Shown: one piece after another, positions 52,190 to 58,733 of the stretch
Layout of the letters: each line of letters starts with the position of its first letter
Numbering within the stretch: the stretch's first letter is position 1
Assembly (NCBI GenBank): GCA_000954095.1
Contig: JYNY01000222.1
Coordinates: forward strand, 1-58,733
Source: Candidatus Omnitrophus magneticus
GTDB lineage: Bacteria > Omnitrophota > Gorgyraeia > Tantalellales > Tantalellaceae
Reading direction: 5' to 3'
DNA length: 58,733 nucleotides
The notes under the pieces: model-generated
Seen by the model: only the letters and a program-made list of their open reading frames with translations
What the model was told of the DNA's origin: nothing
Databases searched by the model: none
Position numbers and translations under genes: made by a program

Positions 52190-55004
52190 TACTCCCCCTT
52201 TTTTGGATAATTCCAAAACACCGTCCGCATAAATTTTTATGTTCCCCTTCACTTTTAAATGTTTCACTGTAATTCCAACAACGCGGACATTTTTCTCCAA
52301 AAGCTTTTTCAACTTTAATTTTCAATTCACAAAAAGACACTTCATCCATGCCCTCTAAATCCCATTCTATAAGTTTAACCTGAGATACGCGAAAAACAAG
52401 CGGCAGAGCATTTAAATTACTTTCCACAAAAAATTTCGCGTTAGGAGTCAAAGGATAAAAATATAACATAGCGTCAAGAGAACTCCCAATAGCGCCTGTT
52501 TCCCTCTTCGTTTCCAATAATTTTGTAACTGTTTCTCTTAATTTTAAAATATTTTCCCATTTATCATCCAAGGTCTTATTTTCCCACGCGCCTATTTTTT
52601 CAATGCGCGGCCAATCAGCCATATGAACACTGATAAGACTCAATTTTCCCGGCATATATTTCCAAACTTCTTCTGTTGTAAAAGAAAGAACCGGCGCTAT
52701 AACCCTGACTAAACCTTGTAATATCTCATAAAGAACAGTCTGGCATGATCGCCTTTCTTTTGAATCAGGGCTAAGTATATATAAAACATCTTTTACAATA
52801 TCAAGATAAAACGCGCTTATTTCATAAACACAAAAATTATATACACCTCGATAAACTTTATGGAACTCCCACATATCATAATAATTTGTAACCTCTTTAA
52901 GGAGGCTGTAAAGTTTTGATAACATCCACCTGTCTATTTCACTGAGTTCTTCCAACTTAATATAATTTTTTTCTGGATCAAAATCATACAAATTACTTAA
53001 AAGATATTTAAATGTGTTTCTTATTTTTTTATACCCATCCGCGAGGCGCGCTAAAATTTCAGGAGAAAGTTTTATATCGCCTTCGTAATTACTAGAAGAA
53101 ACCCACAACCTCAAAATATCCGCGCCATATTCTTTCATAACGTCATTAGGGCTAATAACATTCCCTAAAGACTTAGACATTTTTTTACCTTCACCATCAA
53201 CAACAAAACCATGTGTTAAAACTTTACGGTACGGTGGACGATTATTTAGCGCCATTGAAGTTATAAGAGAAGACTGAAACCATCCCCTGTGTTGATCAGA
53301 ACCTTCTAAATAAAGATCAGCGGGACTAGCTAAATTTTCACGAGTTTCAAGAACAGCCCTATGACTTATTCCTGAATCAAACCATACGTCTAAAATATTT
53401 TCTTCTTTTTTAAATTTTTTTGCATCTGCTCCGCAGTTAGGACACTTAAATCCCTCTGAGAAAAAAGTCTCGATAGGCTCTAGAAACCAAGCGCTGTCGC
53501 CTTTTTCCCTAGTAAGAGTAGCGGCCTTTTTTATAAGTTCCGTTGAAGTATATGATTTCCCGCAATCTAAGCACTGTACAGCTGGTATCGGCACTCCCCA
53601 ATATCTTTGCCGGGATAAGCACCAATCCGGTCTATTTTTCACCATAGAACTTATTCTTTCTTTACCGATAGATGGAATCCACTCAACATCTTTATCTATC
53701 GCGGTAAGAATACGTGAACGCAAGTCATTATGCTCAATATTCACAAACCACTGTTCAGTAGCCCTGAAAATAACAGGCTCTTTGCAACGCCAGCAATGAG
53801 GATAAGAATGGCTGATTTCACTAGCTAAAATAAGCCTGTCATCTCTCTTCAATTTTTCAATAATTCCTTTATTAGATTCTATAACATCTTGCCCTGCAAA
53901 CTCTCCGCCTTCGGCATTAAATTTCCCTTTATCGTCAACAGGCATAAGTATAGGCAATTTATATTTTTTTCCAGTATTATAATCGTCCTGCCCATGCCCC
54001 GGCGCAGTGTGTACGCACCCTGTCCCCTCTTCTTTAGAAACATATTCAGCTAAAACTATAATCGATGCCCTGTCAATAAAAGGATGCGCGGCAGATTTAA
54101 TAGACGAAGCTAACTCGATTCCCTTTTGTTCAGAAATAATTTCAAAATTTTTTATACCAAATTTTTCCATATTAGTATGGACCAAATCTTTAGCCATAAT
54201 CCACACTTCATTATCCATCTTTACAAACGCATAAGACAAATCAGGATGCAAAGCTATCGCGGTATTAGCCAAAAGAGTCCACGGAGTTGTTGTCCAAATA
54301 ATAAAATAGACATCACGTCCATCTTTTTTTATAAGTGCCGGAAATTTAACATAAATAGAAGGAGACTTTTTATCTTCATATTCAACTTCAGCTTCAGCAA
54401 GCGCAGTCTCACATGTTTTACACCAATTAACCGGTTTTAATCCTTTATAAATAAAACCTTTATCAAAAAGTTCTGCCAAAGCAAAAATAATATCAGCTTC
54501 ATATTCTTTAGTAAGAGTGAGATACGGCTTATCCCAAGAAGCAAAAATACCGAGCCTTTTAAATTCATCCATTTGAATTTTGACAAACTTCATCGCGTAA
54601 TTATAAGCTTTTTTTCTGAACTCTACTTGGCTGATACCGGATTTATGAATTTTAAGTTCTTTTAAAAGCTGATGCTCGACAGGAAGACCGTGACAATCCC
54701 AACCGGGCACAAAATCAGCGGTATAACCTTTCATTGAATAATATTTAACACAAATATCTTTAAGGATTTTATTCAATACATGCCCCATATGTATATGCCC
54801 ATTAGCATAAGGCGGGCCATCATGAAGAATAAACTTTTTTCCTGAGACTTTTCGTTTTTCAAGAATCGCTGAATAAGTATTTTCCTGTTCCCATTTTTTT
54901 AAAAGTTCCGGCTCTTTTTGCTGTAAACCGGCTTTCATGGGGAAATCCGTACGAGGAAGGTTAAGCGTATCTTTATAATTTATCCCTGTATTTTCTTTAT
55001 TCAT
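52182..55004 (-). CDS. ileS: Isoleucyl-tRNA synthetase
   Basis: This class I synthetase charges tRNA-Ile and edits misactivated valine. The 940 residues include the HIGH motif as HIHMGH (about 69-74), the editing domain with TTTPWTLLAN and HTAPGHGQDDY, the WDCHGLPVE motif, KMSKSLGN (about residue 617) and a C-terminal zinc finger CPRCWNY and CGRC. The 63-base leader is too short for a T-box. It heads the ileS-traR-lspA-lgt-rluD run. Confidence 0.97.
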   Translation of the reverse strand: MNKENTGINYKDTLNLPRTDFPMKAGLQQKEPELLKKWEQENTYSAILEKRKVSGKKFILHDGPPYANGHIHMGHVLNKILKDICVKYYSMKGYTADFVPGWDCHGLPVEHQLLKELKIHKSGISQVEFRKKAYNYAMKFVKIQMDEFKRLGIFASWDKPYLTLTKEYEADIIFALAELFDKGFIYKGLKPVNWCKTCETALAEAEVEYEDKKSPSIYVKFPALIKKDGRDVYFIIWTTTPWTLLANTAIALHPDLSYAFVKMDNEVWIMAKDLVHTNMEKFGIKNFEIISEQKGIELASSIKSAAHPFIDRASIIVLAEYVSKEEGTGCVHTAPGHGQDDYNTGKKYKLPILMPVDDKGKFNAEGGEFAGQDVIESNKGIIEKLKRDDRLILASEISHSYPHCWRCKEPVIFRATEQWFVNIEHNDLRSRILTAIDKDVEWIPSIGKERISSMVKNRPDWCLSRQRYWGVPIPAVQCLDCGKSYTSTELIKKAATLTREKGDSAWFLEPIETFFSEGFKCPNCGADAKKFKKEENILDVWFDSGISHRAVLETRENLASPADLYLEGSDQHRGWFQSSLITSMALNNRPPYRKVLTHGFVVDGEGKKMSKSLGNVISPNDVMKEYGADILRLWVSSSNYEGDIKLSPEILARLADGYKKIRNTFKYLLSNLYDFDPEKNYIKLEELSEIDRWMLSKLYSLLKEVTNYYDMWEFHKVYRGVYNFCVYEISAFYLDIVKDVLYILSPDSKERRSCQTVLYEILQGLVRVIAPVLSFTTEEVWKYMPGKLSLISVHMADWPRIEKIGAWENKTLDDKWENILKLRETVTKLLETKRETGAIGSSLDAMLYFYPLTPNAKFFVESNLNALPLVFRVSQVKLIEWDLEGMDEVSFCELKIKVEKAFGEKCPRCWNYSETFKSEGEHKNLCGRCFGIIQKRGSNA

Positions 55005-55067
55005 AAGATATTCTCTCTACTTTAGGAGCAAAGCCGACGCCCATTATATTTTACACTCAATACGCCA

Positions 55068-55286
55068 TTACAATTCTATTTCCAATATTTTATTTCTTGA
55101 TGTTTCGCCGCGTATTATCTTAACTTTATTTTTAGAAACATTATATTTTTCCGCGATAAGTTCAATAACACTTTTATTGGCTTTGCCTTTATCTGGAGCA
55201 TCTCTAACATATACCTTTAAAATACCATTTTCTTCAGATACTAAAACACGCGAAGATTTTGGAATAACCTTTATCTCTATTCTCAA
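55068..55286 (-). CDS. DUF167 (YggU) family protein
   Basis: The function is unknown. The 72-residue protein has the family pattern VKVIPKSSR-like start (here IEIKVIPKSSR), then RDAPDKGKANKSVIELIAE, and KIIRGETSRNK near the end. It sits directly after yggT with a three-base gap, the usual pairing of this family. Confidence 0.9.
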   Translation of the reverse strand: MRIEIKVIPKSSRVLVSEENGILKVYVRDAPDKGKANKSVIELIAEKYNVSKNKVKIIRGETSRNKILEIEL

Positions 55287-55289
55287 AAT

Positions 55290-55586
55290 TTACCCCAACC
55301 TAGCGGCAATACCGTAAAGAACATTAACAATAAAACTCTTTAAAACACTTAGCACAATAAACGCTAATATCGGTGAAAAATCTATATTACCGGTCTGTAA
55401 CGGCAATCTCTTAAAAGGCTCTAAAATAGGGTCAGTAACTTTATAGACAAGCTGAACAATATCATTATAAATATCCGCCCCTACCCATGACAAAATAATC
55501 CTTACAACTAAAACAAAATATAAAATATTAAAAACAAGACTTATAAGTAACGCCACGCTTTTTAACAATTCCGCTAAAATAAACAT
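55290..55586 (-). CDS. YggT family membrane protein
   Basis: The 98-residue integral membrane protein has two hydrophobic stretches separated by the family motif ILSWVG and DPILEPFKRLPL. The function is not settled; related proteins are placed in osmotic protection and in cell-division or envelope neighbourhoods. It lies between proC and the DUF167 gene, an arrangement seen in many bacteria. Confidence 0.9.
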   Translation of the reverse strand: MFILAELLKSVALLISLVFNILYFVLVVRIILSWVGADIYNDIVQLVYKVTDPILEPFKRLPLQTGNIDFSPILAFIVLSVLKSFIVNVLYGIAARLG

Positions 55587-55623
55587 AATCCCCTTTCCTA
55601 CGATTCTTAAGACTCGTGAAAAA

Positions 55624-56439
55624 CTATACTATCTTTTGATTCAATTCTTCAGATCTTTTCTTAGCTTGACTTAAAGCGTCTATAAAAATATCGTTAAGAC
55701 CTTTTTTATTAAACACATTAAGAGCCGCTTCTGTTGTCCCACCTTTAGATGCCACACCGGCAATTAAATCATTAAAAGATTTTATTTTTTCATGACGCAA
55801 TATTGTAGAAGCCCCATATAAAGTTTCCACAATAAGCTCCCGCGCGACTGATTCTTTTAATCCCATTTTTTTTGCGCTCTCAAAACAAGCTGACGCCATA
55901 TAAAATAAATACGCTGGCCCGCTTCCTGAAACAGCAGTAACCGCGTCCATATCTTTTTCTTCAACTTCAAGAACACTTCCGATAGATGAAAAAATTTTAA
56001 ATACTATATCTCTATTGCTTACATACTGATTAAAAGCAATAGCTGTCATACTATGCTTAACAAGAGCCCCCATATTAGGCATTACCCTGACAATAGGCGT
56101 ATGAACGCCCATAATTTTAGATATCTTTTCAATAGTTATTCCGGCCATAACAGAAATAATCGTATGATTAACTGTCATCGAAGCAATAGTTTTTAATAAC
56201 TTTTCGCTGTCTTGCGGTTTAACGGCAATTATTATGTAATCAGAATTTGGAACAAGATTATCCAAATCCGCCTTAGAACAACCGCTTGTCAAAGATAAAT
56301 CTTCCAGCTTTCTCTTATCAATATCATTTAAGAGGATAGATTCCGCATGCACAACGCCCTTACTTAATAATCCCCTTAAAATAGCTGAACCCATATTCCC
56401 GCAACCAATAATACCTATACTAAAATTTATATTTTTCAA
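55624..56439 (-). CDS. proC: Pyrroline-5-carboxylate reductase
   Basis: ProC reduces pyrroline-5-carboxylate to proline with NAD(P)H. The 271-residue protein begins with the Rossmann motif IGIIGCGNMGSAIL, has RVMPNMGALV, and ends with the dimer helix motif SGSGPAYLFYM and SKGGTTEAAL. It is upstream of yggT on the same strand, a widespread linkage. No proA or proB is in the window. Confidence 0.95.
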   Translation of the reverse strand: MKNINFSIGIIGCGNMGSAILRGLLSKGVVHAESILLNDIDKRKLEDLSLTSGCSKADLDNLVPNSDYIIIAVKPQDSEKLLKTIASMTVNHTIISVMAGITIEKISKIMGVHTPIVRVMPNMGALVKHSMTAIAFNQYVSNRDIVFKIFSSIGSVLEVEEKDMDAVTAVSGSGPAYLFYMASACFESAKKMGLKESVARELIVETLYGASTILRHEKIKSFNDLIAGVASKGGTTEAALNVFNKKGLNDIFIDALSQAKKRSEELNQKIV

Positions 56440-56826
56440 AAATAGCTCCCATATTTAAACCGAAATGATTTTAAACTGATAAAAAGTATCACAAATGAGC
56501 CTGAATGTCAAATCATCCTCATATTATCCCAAAAAATGTAGTTCCCGATGAATAAAAAAGGCTAAGATATTCAACCGCACATTAAAATTTGAAATGCAAA
56601 AAAGAGATAGCTCAAAAAAAACAATCTACATTTTCGGATTATAGAAAAAAATCAATTTAAATTTTACAAGATATAAGAATTGCTTCTGCCAAGTTTAGGC
56701 ATAAGACTAGGTGTGAGATATTATCTGGGGTTTCTCAAAAATTAATTTTACGCAGGCAAAAAACTTTTTCAACCTAATTTAAATAGCCTGCTTAAAAATC
56801 TAAATTTGCTAACAATTTTCTAAAAT
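56440..56826. other. Intergenic region without recognised genes
   Basis: These 387 AT-rich bases separate two - strand genes. The only structure seen is a weak gcaggc/gcctgc inverted pair at about 56754-56793 downstream of the oxidoreductase gene. No coding frame with a ribosome binding site was found. Confidence 0.4.
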
Positions 56827-57912
56827 TTACTGCAATTCCAAAAGAGCTTCACCAACTATTGTCTCCATCAAATCTTTTACAGAAACTATCTTATTAACTT
56901 TTGAAACATTAGCTCCTGCAAAAATCACAGCGTTATCTATATCACCCTGCGAAGCGTTTCCAAGTGCTTTAGCTATACAATACGGCACAGTTGCTGGATT
57001 ACATGTTCTAAGACATCTATAACTGCAACGAAACTTCATCCGTTCACCGCCGGATAAAAACTTGTCAGTAAAATTATTCCTTATAGCTCTCGCCGGCATC
57101 CCAACGGGGCTATCGATAATAATTACATCTTCCTCTTTTGCCGCAAGATACATGGCTTTAAATTTTTCAGAAACAGAGCACTCAAAAGTCGCGACAAAAC
57201 GCGTAGCCATCTGAACGCCGCCTGCACCCATTTTCAAAAATCGCGCCATATCTTTACCGTCAAAAATACCGCCGGCAGGGATAACAGGAATACGTGTATT
57301 GTATTCCTGTTCATACTCCCGCGCCAAAATCAAAACGTCATTAAATATATCTTCCAAACGACCCGCCGTATGACCTTGCAAATCAGCAAGCTTAAACCCT
57401 ATATGTCCACCAGCATCTGGACCTTCGACCACAATCGCATCAGGAAAACGTTCATACTTTTTCTTCCATGTTTTGATTATGAGATCTGCGGCACGCGCTG
57501 ATGAAACAATAGGAATAAGCTTAGTGGACGCCCCTTCTGTATGCTCCGGCAATCTTAATGGTAATCCCGCCCCTGATACTATAAAATCTGCTCGTTCTTC
57601 CACAGCAGTTCTTACGAGATTTTCAAAATTGCTCAACGCAACCATAATATTGACTCCGACAACTCCTCGGGTCAATCGTTTCGCGTCTCTTATTTCATTT
57701 CTAAGAGCCTCATCAGAAGCCTCGACAATCTCTCTGCCAGTTTCATCTATCCCGTATGCCAATCCGACACTAGCGATAGTTCCTGCGCCGCCAGCCTCAG
57801 CTACAGCGCTTGCAAGAGATGCTGTCGAAACACGAACTCCCATTCCACCTAGGACAATAGGAATTCTAACTTCCAGATCTCCAATCATAAGCGGTTTTAA
57901 TATATTTGCCAT
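56827..57912 (-). CDS. Nitronate monooxygenase / FabK-like flavoprotein
   Basis: This 361-residue FMN TIM-barrel protein belongs to the 2-nitropropane dioxygenase group. IVLGGMGVRVS near the start, VVEGPDAGGHIG (about residue 160) and VIPAGGIFDGKDMARFLKMGA (flavin phosphate site) are diagnostic. It carries an extra cysteine cluster (RCSYRCLRTCNP) near residue 300, unusual for plain nitronate monooxygenase and possibly an iron-sulfur or metal site. The true substrate is unknown. FabK-type enoyl reductases share the fold but usually lack this cluster. It is preceded by a small zinc-ribbon gene. Confidence 0.8.
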   Translation of the reverse strand: MANILKPLMIGDLEVRIPIVLGGMGVRVSTASLASAVAEAGGAGTIASVGLAYGIDETGREIVEASDEALRNEIRDAKRLTRGVVGVNIMVALSNFENLVRTAVEERADFIVSGAGLPLRLPEHTEGASTKLIPIVSSARAADLIIKTWKKKYERFPDAIVVEGPDAGGHIGFKLADLQGHTAGRLEDIFNDVLILAREYEQEYNTRIPVIPAGGIFDGKDMARFLKMGAGGVQMATRFVATFECSVSEKFKAMYLAAKEEDVIIIDSPVGMPARAIRNNFTDKFLSGGERMKFRCSYRCLRTCNPATVPYCIAKALGNASQGDIDNAVIFAGANVSKVNKIVSVKDLMETIVGEALLELQ

Positions 57913-57918
57913 TATTGT

Positions 57919-58083
57919 TTAACGACCGCTGTCTTTGTGTTTTGAAAAACAATCTTTACAATATACCGGACGATCGCCTCTAGGTCTGAAAGGAACTTCA
58001 CATTCTTTCTTGCATTCTGAACACACTGCTTTGTGCATTTCTCTCGGTCCTGAACTAAATCCGCTATTACCTTGATATCCCAT
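57919..58083 (-). CDS. Small CxxC zinc-ribbon protein, 54 aa
   Basis: This short frame was found by direct translation. It begins MGYQGNSGFSSGPREMHKA and carries CSECKKEC, then EVPFRPRGDRPVYCKDC. The arrangement of CxxC with an additional Cys and a second YCxxCF pair recalls a family of tiny zinc-ribbon proteins found in many uncultured bacteria, often annotated only as CxxC-binding or zinc-ribbon domain. The start ATG 58083 has aaggag six bases upstream. It ends six bases before the oxidoreductase gene and is probably co-transcribed. A longer overlapping frame (57912-58115) lacks any pattern and is a shadow. Confidence 0.8.
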   Translation of the reverse strand: MGYQGNSGFSSGPREMHKAVCSECKKECEVPFRPRGDRPVYCKDCFSKHKDSGR

Positions 58084-58733
58084 CTCTTTCTCCTTTTTTT
58101 ATGTTTTTTAAACATTTGGGCTAACTATTTTGTTTTTATTATTTGAACCTAACCGTTGCCCCTGTAGCTAGGTTCATATTTTAGACTTAAAATTTAACGT
58201 AAAAAACTAAACCAAAAAACTGCAAGTGCCCATGACAAATAACGCTAAAATGTTCAACTCTAGTTTTCGGGCTAAATCAAATATAGATAACCTCTCCTAA
58301 AATAATATTTGGTTTAGTAAACATCTGCAGAATCTCTTTACAATCATAAATAAATAATAACTACCTAGTGATTACCGGTTAGCCCAAAAATATGGATTGC
58401 CCGCCAATATTCATCTTTTCTAAAAGGCGGTATTTTCTGAAGTGTTCCTCTTGATAGGATTTTAACAACGAAACCTATAATTTTTTGGAGTTACTATGTC
58501 CTTACGGAGGGACCGCTAAATCCTGCGTAAAATTTTTTATATTATACCATTAGTTTTTGAATTCCGCTACTAATTTATTTTTTTTTATTTGTTCAATTAT
58601 AAATGAATATAGACGCACATGAACTCTATGATTATCGCGCATCCCCCCCAAAATCAAAATATCACTCGCCATGTTTAAATGTTATAAATATTTAGAAATT
58701 TATATAATTTTAGATTTGACAAAACTATTATAT
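58084..58733. other. Intergenic tail with relic repeat end
   Basis: No gene can be supported in these 650 bases. A gaaccta/taggttc-type inverted pair lies at 58145-58175. At 58364-58380, ctagtgattaccggtta resembles the terminal end of the 357-bp repeat. A 40-codon - strand frame at 58545-58667 has no recognised features. The right edge is cut by the window. Confidence 0.4.

Noticed and set aside
57912..58115. 67-codon - strand frame rich in Lys and Arg
   Set aside because: It overlaps the 54-aa zinc-ribbon gene in a different frame; only the shorter frame has a ribosome binding site and paired CxxC motifs.
58545..58667. 40-codon - strand peptide gene with a G7 run inside
   Set aside because: No ribosome binding site before its first ATG; the second ATG directly follows the G run with no spacing; no recognisable sequence. 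Kept only as an uncertain note.

Overview
The window looks like a chromosomal segment of an AT-rich, Gram-negative-type bacterium. Signs of an outer membrane are an LPS-type glycosyltransferase 9, a probable beta-barrel protein and lipoprotein maturation genes. The gene order argC-J-B-D-F-G-H-lysA-dapF-A-B-dapL-folK-panC, the use of LL-diaminopimelate aminotransferase (DapL) and a very large exported-looking histidine kinase together suggest a candidate phylum such as Omnitrophota. That assignment is inference; no rRNA or tRNA gene was seen. TGA is used as an ordinary stop.

Layout. 1-908: truncated IS630-family element inside a dispersed repeat. 957-4454 (+): asd, a membrane protein, truA, rplM-rpsI. 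4713-19057 (+): one long anabolic cluster holding the arginine pathway (argCJBDFGH) and the DAP/lysine pathway (dapA, dapB, dapL, dapF, lysA; asd is nearby), followed by folK and panC. 19093-23794: two exported proteins, a family 2 glycosyltransferase and a radical SAM protein. 23867-28721: an accessory patch with a complete IS630 element nested in a 357-bp repeat, foldback DNA, a broken orphan cas3, and an inverted IS-free copy of the same repeat. 28845-39735: a glycosyltransferase 9, a 2272-residue multi-domain histidine kinase and an MgtA-type ATPase. 39826-44747 (-): a complete riboflavin operon (ribBA, ribH, nusB, PHP, ribD, ribE). 44788-46177: DJ-1/PfpI and nucleoside phosphorylase family proteins. 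46333-48143 (-): a restriction island. 48189-58083 (-): aroA, rluD, lgt, lspA, a TraR/DksA protein, ileS, a DUF167 protein, yggT, proC, a nitronate-monooxygenase-like protein and a 54-aa zinc ribbon.

The most unusual locus is the restriction island. A LexA-type self-cleaving repressor has a perfect 18-bp palindrome over a near-consensus promoter that would give an almost leaderless transcript. It is followed by a 50-codon N-terminal remnant of a Dam/DpnM-type adenine methylase, then by an intact DpnI homologue (an enzyme that cuts methylated GATC), then by what looks like the C-terminal remnant of a second DNA methylase. This reads as a fossil of a switch from a methylating system to a methyl-cutting one, under an apparently damage-responsive repressor.

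The repeats are also informative. An empty copy of the 357-bp repeat at 28365-28721 defines the IS630 ends to the base (23957-25103, TA target duplication) and shows that the transposase stop codon uses the duplicated TA. Two further foldback families lie between genes.
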